Assembly: GCA_017472925.1 (NCBI GenBank)
Contig: JAFUNS010000034.1
Span: 186,001 to 250,000 of the forward strand
From: Bacteroides sp.
Lineage (GTDB): Bacteria > Bacteroidota > Bacteroidia > Bacteroidales > Bacteroidaceae
Reading direction: 5' to 3'
DNA length: 64,000 bases
Shown here: positions 25,725 to 35,627 of the stretch, piece after piece
Layout of the letters: every line of letters begins with the position of its first letter
Numbering within the stretch: the first letter of the stretch is position 1
The notes under the pieces: generated by a model
Seen by the model: the letters and a program-made list of their open reading frames with translations, nothing else
Told to the model about the DNA's origin: nothing
The model's database searches: none
Translations under genes and position numbers: made by a program

Positions 25725-27026
25725 TTAAACTAACTTACGGTTGTCTATCACATGCTTGCCCTTTCCTTGGCTACGCTCGATGCTGCCCGGTTCCATCAAC
25801 TTCACATCGGCACTGATGGAAAGCACACTCTTCAACTTGTCGGCCAATGCCTTCTTCATGGCAAGCATACGGCCCATATCGTCGCTGAAGAAGTCCTTGC
25901 GCACTTCAACCTGAACTTGGAGGGTGTCGAGGTTCTTTACACGGTCTACTATGAGCATGTATTGCGGTTCGAATTCCGGCATGGTGAGGATGACACTTTC
26001 TACTTGCGATGGGAATACATTGATACCACGGATGATGAGCATATCGTCGCTTCGACCCACGATGCGGCCCATCTTCACGGCTGTACGTCCGCAAGGACAA
26101 GGATCGTTATACAATGTACAGAGGTCTTTGGTGCGATAGCGGAGTAATGGCATACCTTCCTTGGTCAATGTGGTGAACACCAATTCGCCCTGAGTGCCGT
26201 ATGGCAATTGTTCAAGGGTTTCGGGGTTGATGATTTCGGGGTAGAAATGGTCTTCGCAAATGTGTGATCCGTTCTGTTCCTGACATTCGTAGGATACGCC
26301 CGGTCCCATGATTTCGCTCAAGCCATAGATGTTGTAGCCCTTCAATCCGAGACGTTCTTCAATCTCCTTACGCATGTTTTCGGTCCATGGTTCGGCACCG
26401 AATGCACCGATGCGCAAGCCGATGTCTTCCTTGGTCAAGCCCATCTTTTCAAGGGTTTCGGCCATATAAAGTGCATACGAAGGTGTACAGGCTACCCCGC
26501 TAATCTTCAAATCGCGAATGAGGCGGATGTGCTTTTCGGTACTACCTGTAGAAGCCGGGATAACGGTTGCACCCAAGTTTTCCACGCCATAATGGGCACC
26601 CAAGCCACCGGTGAACAATCCGTAACCGTATGCCACCGAGAAAGTGTCGTCACGAGTCACACCAAACGCGGTGAGGCATCGTGCCATCACTTCCGACCAC
26701 ACGGCCAAGTCCTTGCGGGTGTAGCCCACGATGGTAGGGTTACCGGTGGTTCCCGATGAAGCATGCACGCGAACAATTTCGGAAGCAGGAGCTGCCTGCA
26801 AGCCGTAAGGGTAATTGTCGCGCAAGTCCTGCTTGGTGGTGAAAGGCAACTTCACAATATCGTCGATGCTGCGGATGTCTTCCGGAGAAAGGTCCATCCC
26901 CTGCATTTTGTTTCTATAAAAAGGTACGTTGTGGTAAACGTATGTTACCAACTTCTGGAGCCGTTTGCTTTGCAACGCGTGCATTTCGTCACGGCTCATG
27001 CATTCTTTGTTAGGATTCCAAATCAT
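25725..27026 (-). CDS. paaK: Phenylacetate-CoA ligase
   Basis: 433 residues of the adenylate-forming family. The ATP-binding loop VHASSGTTGNPTI is at about residues 87-99, and later motifs include YNIYGLSEIMGPGVSYEC, ELVFTTLTKEGMPLLRYRTKDL and GRSDDMLIIRGINVFPSQVE. It interconverts aryl-acetate plus CoA plus ATP and aryl-acetyl-CoA. In this operon, downstream of IorAB and an aminotransferase, it could run in the reverse direction and conserve energy from aryl-acetyl-CoA while releasing phenylacetate or indoleacetate. Overexpression of direction cannot be read from sequence. Confidence 0.93.
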   Translation of the reverse strand: MIWNPNKECMSRDEMHALQSKRLQKLVTYVYHNVPFYRNKMQGMDLSPEDIRSIDDIVKLPFTTKQDLRDNYPYGLQAAPASEIVRVHASSGTTGNPTIVGYTRKDLAVWSEVMARCLTAFGVTRDDTFSVAYGYGLFTGGLGAHYGVENLGATVIPASTGSTEKHIRLIRDLKISGVACTPSYALYMAETLEKMGLTKEDIGLRIGAFGAEPWTENMRKEIEERLGLKGYNIYGLSEIMGPGVSYECQEQNGSHICEDHFYPEIINPETLEQLPYGTQGELVFTTLTKEGMPLLRYRTKDLCTLYNDPCPCGRTAVKMGRIVGRSDDMLIIRGINVFPSQVESVILTMPEFEPQYMLIVDRVKNLDTLQVQVEVRKDFFSDDMGRMLAMKKALADKLKSVLSISADVKLMEPGSIERSQGKGKHVIDNRKLV

Positions 27027-27030
27027 AATT

Positions 27031-28362
27031 TTATATTGTTTTTTTATTGTTTTCTATTGGATGGTCTTCATGGAATGCCTTCATGCGTTCTTCCATCACT
27101 CCGTAAAGATTGTCTTTCATGCGCGAGGTGCAGGCACGCACACCTTGCTGTTTGCTTCCGGTGGTGGAAAGCGAGATGCTGCTCACACCATAATAAAGCA
27201 ATTCCTTCAGCAAGTCGCCTCCGCTCATGTTTCCATAGCCAATGGTAAAGAAGAATCCGTCGCCCACTTTCTGGGTAGCATCGTAATCATATACGATGTG
27301 GAAACCGTTGTCGGTGAAAATCTTTTTCATCTTTTCGGCACGGACGGCATATTCGCGGGTGTCTTCCACAAAATTGATTTTCCCCTCGGTCGAGAGGCGG
27401 AGCATTTCGGCATAGGCATATTGCGTAGAGGCGGTACAGCCCGAAGTTATCATATATAGAATGGAGGCGATGAGTGTTTGCCCGAACACGCCGGCGTCCT
27501 TATACCTTTCGGCCAAAGCAGGGAAATGACGGTCGAACAGCTTGTCACTGATGCAGACCAGAGCCATGCGCTGTCCGGCATAGCTGAAGATCTTCGACGA
27601 AGAAAGCATCAGGATATAGTTGTCGGTATATTTGGCCACTGTAGGTGCATAGGGAGGTTCGAAGGGATGACCCATGTCCTGACGGAAGTCCATGCAGAAA
27701 TAAGCCAAGTCTTCCATCACAATGACATCGTGCTTGGTAGCCAGCTCACCGATGATGGCCAACTCTTCCTCTTCCAGGCATATCCATGCAGGGTTATTGG
27801 GATTGCTGTAGATAATAGCGGCTATGTCGCCCTCTTGTAGCATTTCTTCCAACTTGCCTCGCAATGCTTCACCTCGATAAGGGTAGATGTCGAACTCCAC
27901 CCAATCGGCGCCAATCACCCGTAGTTGCGACTTCTGTATGGGAAAACCCGGGTCGATGAAAAGTACCTTGTTCTTGCCCGGTGTACGTTGGGTGCACGCA
28001 ATGAACGAGCCGAACGAACCGGCCACACTGCCCACTGTAGGTACACAAGAACGGGCTGAGATATCCACATCAAGGAAAGCCTTCACAAAACGTGAGGCGG
28101 CTTCTTTCAGTTCAGGTACACCCGCAGCTGCCGGATATTGGGAGCCTACACCGCGGTCGAGTGCTGCTTTCTCGGCTTCTACGCCTGCTTGGTTCACAGG
28201 CAATCCGGGTGAACCTTGGTCCATGCGGATGAAGGGAATGCCCGTTTCTTTCTCCAAATATTGTGCCACCAGCAGCACTTCGCCAATGGTCGCTCTCGAA
28301 AGGTCGGCTACCTTACATTCCTTGGCCGCCTTTTCTACTAGTTCTTCACTGAATATTTTCAT
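27031..28362 (-). CDS. PLP-dependent aminotransferase, class I/II
   Basis: 443 residues with the fold-type I pattern: IIYSNPNNPAWICLEEEEL near residue 185, VMEDLAYFCMDF near 215, and the PLP lysine in LMLSSSKIFSYAGQR near residue 256. It ends 5 bp upstream of paaK. In this context the substrate is probably an aromatic amino acid, giving the arylpyruvate that IorAB oxidises. The substrate is inferred from the operon, not from residues. Confidence 0.88.
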   Translation of the reverse strand: MKIFSEELVEKAAKECKVADLSRATIGEVLLVAQYLEKETGIPFIRMDQGSPGLPVNQAGVEAEKAALDRGVGSQYPAAAGVPELKEAASRFVKAFLDVDISARSCVPTVGSVAGSFGSFIACTQRTPGKNKVLFIDPGFPIQKSQLRVIGADWVEFDIYPYRGEALRGKLEEMLQEGDIAAIIYSNPNNPAWICLEEEELAIIGELATKHDVIVMEDLAYFCMDFRQDMGHPFEPPYAPTVAKYTDNYILMLSSSKIFSYAGQRMALVCISDKLFDRHFPALAERYKDAGVFGQTLIASILYMITSGCTASTQYAYAEMLRLSTEGKINFVEDTREYAVRAEKMKKIFTDNGFHIVYDYDATQKVGDGFFFTIGYGNMSGGDLLKELLYYGVSSISLSTTGSKQQGVRACTSRMKDNLYGVMEERMKAFHEDHPIENNKKTI

Positions 28363-28379
28363 TTGGTTATTTTTCTTTT

Positions 28380-28494
28380 GGCACGGATTACACGGATTTC
28401 ACGGAACCCGTCCACTGCTTTTCGTAGTCTTTGGTCGTTCGGACAACACAGAAACATCAAGTATGAAACCGTGTTAATCCGTGTAATCCGTGCC
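28380..28494. repeat. 19-bp inverted repeat (CACGGATTACACGG family)
   Basis: GGCACGGATTACACGGATT (28380-28398) and its exact complement (28476-28494) flank 77 bp without a gene, between iorB and the aminotransferase gene. This word is an interspersed intergenic repeat that I recall from many unrelated bacterial genomes. Confidence 0.8.
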
Positions 28495-28500
28495 TAAAAA

Positions 28501-29076
28501 TCATTTTACTGCATTCAATCCCAAATCAAATGCTATTTGATTAGCTTCTACAATCTTTTCTCCCTTCGATGCAAATACGCGGGCAATGCTTTCACGCAAT
28601 TGTTCGGGAGTGAGGATTTCGATGTACTTGGCGGCCATGCCGAGCAACACCACATTGGCACTCTTCGGCAGGTTGTTTTCCTTTGCTACATCTTCTATCG
28701 GGAGGGCGGCTACCTTCGGTAAGTTGTTCAATTCCTGCATCAAGGCTTCTTCTTCCGGATAGTTGGGGATGTTCTTGAACGGATGCGAGGAGGTTACCAC
28801 CCAACCTTCCCTGTTCAGATAAGGCAGATAGCGAAGCGCTTCCATCGGCTCCATGGAGATAATCAAATCGGCTGCTCCTTGCTTAATCAAATCCGAGTGG
28901 ATAAGGTCGGTCGAGAGGCGGAGGTTGGATTGCACATCCCCTCCACGCTGACTCATGCCATGAACTTCGGCCTGCTTCAAGTTCAAGCCTGCGGCGGTGG
29001 CCGCATCGCCAATGATGGTGGCAATGGTGAGGATGCCTTGTCCCCCCACGCCGGCAAGTATGATGTCTTTTTTCAT
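28501..29076 (-). CDS. iorB: Indolepyruvate:ferredoxin oxidoreductase, beta subunit
   Basis: 191 residues with the gamma-domain start of 2-oxoacid oxidoreductases (DIILAGVGGQGILTIATIIG) and EVHGMSQRGGDVQSNLRLS. It pairs with IorA for oxidative decarboxylation of arylpyruvates to aryl-acetyl-CoA, reducing ferredoxin. It overlaps iorA by 4 nt and belongs to the same operon as paaK. Confidence 0.94.
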   Translation of the reverse strand: MKKDIILAGVGGQGILTIATIIGDAATAAGLNLKQAEVHGMSQRGGDVQSNLRLSTDLIHSDLIKQGAADLIISMEPMEALRYLPYLNREGWVVTSSHPFKNIPNYPEEEALMQELNNLPKVAALPIEDVAKENNLPKSANVVLLGMAAKYIEILTPEQLRESIARVFASKGEKIVEANQIAFDLGLNAVK

Positions 29077-30662
29077 TTCTTCTTGTTTCTGAGTTTACGT
29101 TGGAGGGTCTGCATACATTCCCGGCGAGGGATGATGACAGATACGCCCTTGTATTCGATTTCTTCGCGGATGGTACGGGTGATTTCTTCCATATTTTTGG
29201 GCAATGGAACCACTACGCGTACATGCTCTGGAGCCAAGCCCAATCCTAAGCAGATGGCTTCAAACTTATTGGTGCCGGCCGAATCCTGTCCACCGGTCAT
29301 GGCGGTAGTCAAGTTATCCGAAATCACTACGGTAATATTAGCATTGTCGTTGATGGCATCGAGCAAGCCGGTCATGCCCGAGTGAGTGAAGGTGGAGTCA
29401 CCAATCACAGCAATGGCAGGGAATACACCCGCATCGGCCGCACCCTTCGCCATGGTGATGGATGCACCCATGTCCACACAACTGTCGATGGCACGGAACG
29501 GAGGCAAAGCGCCCAATGTATAACAACCGATGTCGCCAAAGATACGGGCACCTTCGTACTCGGCAGCTACCTTATTGAGAGCATCGTATACATCGCGGTG
29601 GCCACAACCCTGACAAAGGGCCGGTGGACGAGGCATCACGTTTTGAGCATTCGCATAAGGTTGTTCGATGTGTACACCAAGAGCAGCTCCTACACTGTCC
29701 GGAGTCAATTCGCCCATGCGAGGCAAATCGCCTGTCAAGCGACCTTTCAATGGATAATCGGCACCGAGGATTGACTTTACTTGTTCTTCCACGAGTGGCT
29801 GACCGTCTTCAGCAATGAGTAACGCTTCACATTGTTCGGCCAATGCCTTGATAGCGACTTCCGGCAACGGATATTGCGAAACTTTCAAAACAGGAATGTC
29901 TTGTTTTTGAGGTTCGTTCTCCATTACATAGTTATAAGCGATACCGCAAGCAATGACACCGAGCTTGGCCTTTCCTTCGGCTGATACTTTCTTATTATAA
30001 GGTGAAGCTTCCGAAGAAGCCAGCAAATCTCCTTGCTTGCCTACCAAACCGGCATATTGGCGACGGGCATTGGCCGGAAGCAATACCCAATGGGTACGGT
30101 CGGTTTCAGGGTTCAATCCGTTTTGTGGCAACGGTTTCTTCACTACCACACCGGCACGCGAGTGTGCCAAGCGGGTAACTACACGCATCAACACAGGAAG
30201 CTTGGTCTCTTCCGACAACTGATAGGCATAGGCCATCATGTCATAAGCTTCTTGTTGGGTGGAAGGTTCGAGGATAGGAATCATAGCGAACTTACCATAG
30301 AAACGGGAGTCCTGCTCGTTCTGTGACGAGTGCATCGAGGGGTCATCGGCGGCTAAAACCACCAAACCACCATTCACTCCCGTAATGGCTGAGTTGACAA
30401 AAGCATCAGCAGCCACGTTCATTCCTACATGTTTCATACAAACCAAGGCACGTTTGCCGGCATAAGCCATACCGAGGGCAGCTTCCATGGCTGTCTTTTC
30501 ATTGGTACACCAACGGCTGCGCACTTCGGGCGCATGACCTTGGATAAATTCGGTTATCTCTGTCGAGGGCGTTCCAGGATATGCATACACACCGCTGATG
30601 CCGGCATGGATGGCTCCCAAAGCTATCGCTTCATCGCCCAAAAGTAATTTTCTTTCTATCAT
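29073..30662 (-). CDS. iorA: Indolepyruvate:ferredoxin oxidoreductase, alpha subunit
   Basis: 529 residues. The N-terminal pyrimidine-type domain (GDEAIALGAIHAGISGVYAY, YPGTPSTEI) is followed by the thiamine-diphosphate domain (PPALCQGCGHRDVYDAL, IFGDIGCYTLG, then GDSTFTHSGMTGLLDAIND). The well-known archaeal IorA is longer and ends in a ferredoxin-like part with Cys clusters; this one ends in a basic RKLRNKKK tail with a single Cys nearby, so electron transfer must use another protein. It is 6 bp behind the amidase-like gene and overlaps iorB. Confidence 0.94.
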   Translation of the reverse strand: MIERKLLLGDEAIALGAIHAGISGVYAYPGTPSTEITEFIQGHAPEVRSRWCTNEKTAMEAALGMAYAGKRALVCMKHVGMNVAADAFVNSAITGVNGGLVVLAADDPSMHSSQNEQDSRFYGKFAMIPILEPSTQQEAYDMMAYAYQLSEETKLPVLMRVVTRLAHSRAGVVVKKPLPQNGLNPETDRTHWVLLPANARRQYAGLVGKQGDLLASSEASPYNKKVSAEGKAKLGVIACGIAYNYVMENEPQKQDIPVLKVSQYPLPEVAIKALAEQCEALLIAEDGQPLVEEQVKSILGADYPLKGRLTGDLPRMGELTPDSVGAALGVHIEQPYANAQNVMPRPPALCQGCGHRDVYDALNKVAAEYEGARIFGDIGCYTLGALPPFRAIDSCVDMGASITMAKGAADAGVFPAIAVIGDSTFTHSGMTGLLDAINDNANITVVISDNLTTAMTGGQDSAGTNKFEAICLGLGLAPEHVRVVVPLPKNMEEITRTIREEIEYKGVSVIIPRRECMQTLQRKLRNKKK

Positions 30663-30668
30663 AGTTAT

Positions 30669-31430
30669 TTATTTTCTTTCAAAATCATCGGCATCACTCA
30701 ATACCGGAAATTTCTCTCTAAACGCATTCAGCTTGTCCATATCCACTTCGGCAGAGGCTTCGCACTCTTGGTTCATTTCGCAAGCTGCAAGAGTTTTTCC
30801 ATACGGGTCGATGATGACACTTCCACCGCAATACTCACAAGCAGGATCTGTTCCTACGCGGTTCACTCCGACTACATAGCATTGGTTTTCGATGGCACGA
30901 GCCACGAGCAATGCGCTCCATGCCGATACTCTTGGAGTAGGCCAACTGGCTACGTAGAGAATCATGTCGTAATCGCCCCGATTGCGTGCCCATACGGGGA
31001 AACGTAGGTCGTAGCACACTTCCAATAGGATGCGTACTCCTTTCCATTCTACTACCACGCGTTCTTCTCCGGCGGTAAAACGAAGATGTTCACCCCCATA
31101 AGTAAAGAGATGCTTCTTGTCGTAATGGGTTACATTTCCATCGGGTTTCACAAAATAGAAGCGGTTGTAATATTTTCCATCCTCGGTCACAGCTACACTT
31201 CCGGCAATGGCAGCATCAGTGGTTGCTGCCTTATCCTTCATCCATTGCAGAGTATTGCTTTCAGCACTTTCGGCAATGCCTTCGGGGTTAGTACAGAAAC
31301 CGGTTGAAAACATTTCGGGCAGCACATAGAGGTCGGCACCTGGATTTTGATTGATGGCTTCGTCCGCCTTACGTACATTAGCGGTAGGATTGGCCCATAC
31401 GATATTTTGTTGGAGTATTGTAATTTTCAT
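30669..31430 (-). CDS. Nitrilase-superfamily amidohydrolase (omega-amidase, YafV-like)
   Basis: 253 residues with the nitrilase triad: Glu in LYVLPEMFSTGF near residue 39, Lys in HYDKKHLFTYG near 106 and Cys in LEVCYDLRFP near 138. YafV-type omega-amidases hydrolyse alpha-ketoglutaramate or alpha-ketosuccinamate, products of glutamine or asparagine transaminases. It is the first gene of the arylpyruvate operon, so it may pull a glutamine-dependent transamination forward. That link to the aminotransferase is inference. Confidence 0.87.
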   Translation of the reverse strand: MKITILQQNIVWANPTANVRKADEAINQNPGADLYVLPEMFSTGFCTNPEGIAESAESNTLQWMKDKAATTDAAIAGSVAVTEDGKYYNRFYFVKPDGNVTHYDKKHLFTYGGEHLRFTAGEERVVVEWKGVRILLEVCYDLRFPVWARNRGDYDMILYVASWPTPRVSAWSALLVARAIENQCYVVGVNRVGTDPACEYCGGSVIIDPYGKTLAACEMNQECEASAEVDMDKLNAFREKFPVLSDADDFERK

Positions 31431-31451
31431 GTTTTTAAAGCTCTAATTGCG

Positions 31452-31459
31452 CAAAGATA
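31452..31459 (-). promoter_or_regulatory. -7 box of the arylpyruvate operon
   Basis: TATCTTTG on the minus strand, 22 bp before the amidase start, matches TAnnTTTG exactly. Confidence 0.6.
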
Positions 31460-31514
31460 GATATTTTCGAGATAAAATGAAATAATAAATAGAAAAACTG
31501 CTTCATTTTGATAA

Positions 31515-32717
<1,203 letters not shown>

Positions 32718-32721
32718 AAAA

Positions 32722-32759
32722 AAGTGGGTGTGTCGAAATGCACATCCACTTCTTTTTTT
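32722..32759. terminator. Bidirectional terminator
   Basis: AAGTGGGTGTG and CACATCCACTT form an 11-bp stem (one G-T pair) around TCGAAATG, with A runs before and T runs after, between the convergent esterase and S28 peptidase genes. Confidence 0.85.
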
Positions 32760-32776
32760 AGGTACGGTTACTTTTG

Positions 32777-34078
32777 TTATTCTTCCAACCATTTTTGAAT
32801 CAAGGCTTTCGCTTCTTTCTGCATATCTTCCGGAAGAGTGCTGATGCGCGCCTTGTGGCTTCCTCTTGGCTCTACAAAAATGTGGAGGTTCTTTTTCTTA
32901 TTGGTGTTCAACCAAGTTACAGCAGCAGCCGACCATGGGTCAATCTCACCATAGATGAAGATCATCTTCGGGTCGTTCTTCTTCAAGAATTTAGTGATTT
33001 TCTTTCCTAAAGTCTTGTCGAACTTCACAAACTGAGCATCTTCGGGAAGCATAAGTCTGCGCAAATAATCCTTGGTGCTCTTGATGACCATGTAATCCTT
33101 GAACGGACGCATGTCGTATCCGTAGTATCCCAATTCGCGACAGGCTTGTACGTTGAATGAAGCATACGGTCCATTAACATCAAAATAAGAAGGATCGCTG
33201 ATAGCCAATAAATGCTTGAAGATTTCTTCATCACTTGCATCGAGAGAAGGAATGGTGCTGATTGGGGTTCCCCATTGCCACAAAGCAAACGGATATTCCA
33301 AAACGGCATAGTCATAAATTTCTTCAAGCGGTGCACGGAATTCATACTTCTTCTCAGCACAATGTTTGTCGAAAAGAGGTTGGAGTGTGGCTCTGCGTTT
33401 CAAAACTTCGAACTGGAAATTTTCAATGGTGCGTCGTTCTTCGGCTGTTCCCACTTTGTAACGCAAGAATGGTTCATGGCGTCCATCTTCCACTCCATAA
33501 CAAAGAGGAGCTACATAAGGAACGGAAATGTCTACATCGTCTGGATAGAATGTACGATAAAGCATGGTTGTTTGTCCACCCTTGCTGATACCGGTGGCAA
33601 TCCATTTGCCTGGATAGATTTGCTTGAAGGCATTGCGGATAGCATGAAGGTCGTCTGCACTGTTCTTAGTGGTGAGATATTGCCAGTCACGTGGTTCTGG
33701 AGTCGATTCCAAAAAATAACGATATTCCACAAAAATCATATTGGTATTAAACCATTTGGAGAGCTCTTCACGATATCTAGGATTGGAAGCATAAGAAGCT
33801 CCGTATCCTTCGGTCACCAATACGGTAGGACGGTCAAAACCTACATGCGAAACAAATACACGTTGGCGGAAGGTACCCAATTCAGGATTTTCATGATCAA
33901 TGGGCTGAGTAAAGTATGTGACATACTTTTCTGCAAATTCTTCACTTTCCAACGCCTTTACTTCGGTAATGTTGGCAATTTCTTTCATCTTGTTCTGCAA
34001 CTCAGTTTGTGCAGCAACGGATAATGGCAGGCAAAGTCCTACCAACAGCAGAATGCTGTAGAAGAGTGTTTTTTTCAT
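32777..34078 (-). CDS. S28-family secreted serine peptidase
   Basis: 433 residues with a signal peptide (KTLFYSILLLVGLCLPLSVAA). The nucleophile is in ATGISKGGQTTMLYR near residue 157, and the family signature YFTQPIDHENPELGTFRQRV is at about residue 55. S28 enzymes (Pro-X carboxypeptidase/DPP-II type, PS-10 in Bacteroides) cleave peptides after proline. The Asp and His of the triad fit IYGEIDPWSAAAV near 378 and EPRGSHKARI near 408. It is probably transcribed alone; a TATCTTTA box (34107-34114) lies upstream. Confidence 0.9.
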   Translation of the reverse strand: MKKTLFYSILLLVGLCLPLSVAAQTELQNKMKEIANITEVKALESEEFAEKYVTYFTQPIDHENPELGTFRQRVFVSHVGFDRPTVLVTEGYGASYASNPRYREELSKWFNTNMIFVEYRYFLESTPEPRDWQYLTTKNSADDLHAIRNAFKQIYPGKWIATGISKGGQTTMLYRTFYPDDVDISVPYVAPLCYGVEDGRHEPFLRYKVGTAEERRTIENFQFEVLKRRATLQPLFDKHCAEKKYEFRAPLEEIYDYAVLEYPFALWQWGTPISTIPSLDASDEEIFKHLLAISDPSYFDVNGPYASFNVQACRELGYYGYDMRPFKDYMVIKSTKDYLRRLMLPEDAQFVKFDKTLGKKITKFLKKNDPKMIFIYGEIDPWSAAAVTWLNTNKKKNLHIFVEPRGSHKARISTLPEDMQKEAKALIQKWLEE

Positions 34079-34148
34079 TTTTATTCGAGATTAATCGTTA
34101 GTGGGGTAAAGATAAGGAGTTTTTATGTCTCTACCAAATAACGGCACT

Positions 34149-35585
34149 TTATTCCTCAACTATTATTCCTCTTTGTTGGTTATGGGGAAGGATGACTTGT
34201 TGTTGATTGAGATATTTTATGAGTCCATCCACCGCTTTAATCGGCATCTCTTGATGAGGTAGGGATTTATCAAACTGATAACTGCTGGCTATGTAGCTGT
34301 TCATACCTACCCGATAGCGTTTGTTTTCATCCAAAGTTTGTCCGGTAGAATCGGTTACTTTGATTTGGGTTACCTTGTTATGATGAGTGTAGATGGTATA
34401 TTGTAGTCCGGCAGGAATTAAATCGACACTTTTGTCGCCTTTTCGGTAGGAGTTTTTCAGTAGGGTACGAATCTCTTCGGGTGTCATTTCGTAAACGATA
34501 ATGGAATTGCCGAAAGGGTCTAGCCGATATACATCTTCCAAAGTGATGTCACCTTTAGGGAGCATACCTATGCGGATACCTCCGGAGTTCTGGAAAGCGA
34601 AAACGGTTTGTTGGATGTTCACAATGGCATCGGTCATCAGGGCTCCTAAAGGATGTTTCCCGTTAAATTGGGCAGAGGCTTTGGCCAACACTTTTTCCAA
34701 AGGCATTTCATCGGAATAACGTTGGATGTTTTGTTTGATGACACTGTCCTCTTCTGTCAGGTCTTCTACTTTTATCAGCTCGAATTTCTTACCGGTTACT
34801 TGATTGCCTTGAAAGGTGAGGGTGGTTTTACCGATGTATTTCAAATCATCTTCAGCTTGGGTGACGAGTACACCGTTTACCAATCGGGTGGATGGAATAC
34901 GGGTATGGGTATGTCCACCGATGATTACGTCTAGCTCAGGCATGGCTTGTGCTATCTTCTTGTCTGTATCATAACCTGTATGGAAGAGCCCAATAAACAA
35001 ATCGCATTCTTGCCGAAGGTGTTTGTAGGTTAAAGCTGCCTCGAAGGGAGGAGTGAATGACAGACCTTTCAGACGGTCGGGATGGGCAGAAGGTATGGGC
35101 TTTCCTAGGAATTGTTTGGTCGTTTCTACCAGTCCAAGGATACATATACGTATTTCTCCCTTCCGGAAAATAACATAAGGCTTGGGTTGGCTGAAGGAAG
35201 AATTGTTGGACTTTACGTTGGCGCAAATCAGTTCAAAATGGGCATTTTTGATACAGTTGGTCAAAGCTTCCAAACCATAGTCGAATTCATGATTTCCAAA
35301 AACAGCATATTGATAACCTGTTTGGTTCATCAGGTCTATCATGGGTAGACCTCGTTGGGGATATTGGTCTACAATTGGATTGCCGGTGAATACATCTCCT
35401 CCACTCAGAACCAATGTGTGGGTATAGTTGATGCGGTCTTTCTTTATATAACGGGCTATTTTGGCGAAATTAGTCAAATGACCATGTACATCGTTGGTAG
35501 AGTAAATGGCAAGAGTCGTTTCTTGGGCTTGCAAAGTTCCCAAGCAAATAGACAGGAAGAATAGAAAACCAAGTAGTTTTTTCAT
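34149..35585 (-). CDS. 5'-nucleotidase/UDP-sugar hydrolase family protein
   Basis: 478 residues with a signal peptide. The metallophosphatase motifs are IYSTNDVHGHL near residue 31, GGDVFTGNP near 63, VFGNHEFDYG near 95 and IIGGHTHTRIPS near 220, followed by the C-terminal 5'-nucleotidase domain (AFQNSGGIRIGMLPKGDITL, DPFGNSIIVYEMT). It would release phosphate and nucleosides in the periplasm. A perfect -7 box TATCTTTG lies 26 bp upstream (35611-35618), so it is probably transcribed apart from the glycosidase operon ahead of it. Confidence 0.92.
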   Translation of the reverse strand: MKKLLGFLFFLSICLGTLQAQETTLAIYSTNDVHGHLTNFAKIARYIKKDRINYTHTLVLSGGDVFTGNPIVDQYPQRGLPMIDLMNQTGYQYAVFGNHEFDYGLEALTNCIKNAHFELICANVKSNNSSFSQPKPYVIFRKGEIRICILGLVETTKQFLGKPIPSAHPDRLKGLSFTPPFEAALTYKHLRQECDLFIGLFHTGYDTDKKIAQAMPELDVIIGGHTHTRIPSTRLVNGVLVTQAEDDLKYIGKTTLTFQGNQVTGKKFELIKVEDLTEEDSVIKQNIQRYSDEMPLEKVLAKASAQFNGKHPLGALMTDAIVNIQQTVFAFQNSGGIRIGMLPKGDITLEDVYRLDPFGNSIIVYEMTPEEIRTLLKNSYRKGDKSVDLIPAGLQYTIYTHHNKVTQIKVTDSTGQTLDENKRYRVGMNSYIASSYQFDKSLPHQEMPIKAVDGLIKYLNQQQVILPHNQQRGIIVEE

Positions 35586-35610
35586 AATCTCTGGAACGTA
35601 TATTACGCTA

Positions 35611-35618
35611 CAAAGATA
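35611..35618 (-). promoter_or_regulatory. -7 box of the 5'-nucleotidase gene
   Basis: TATCTTTG on the minus strand, between the histidine-phosphatase stop and the 5'-nucleotidase start. Confidence 0.55.
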
Positions 35619-35627
35619 ATGAAAAAA

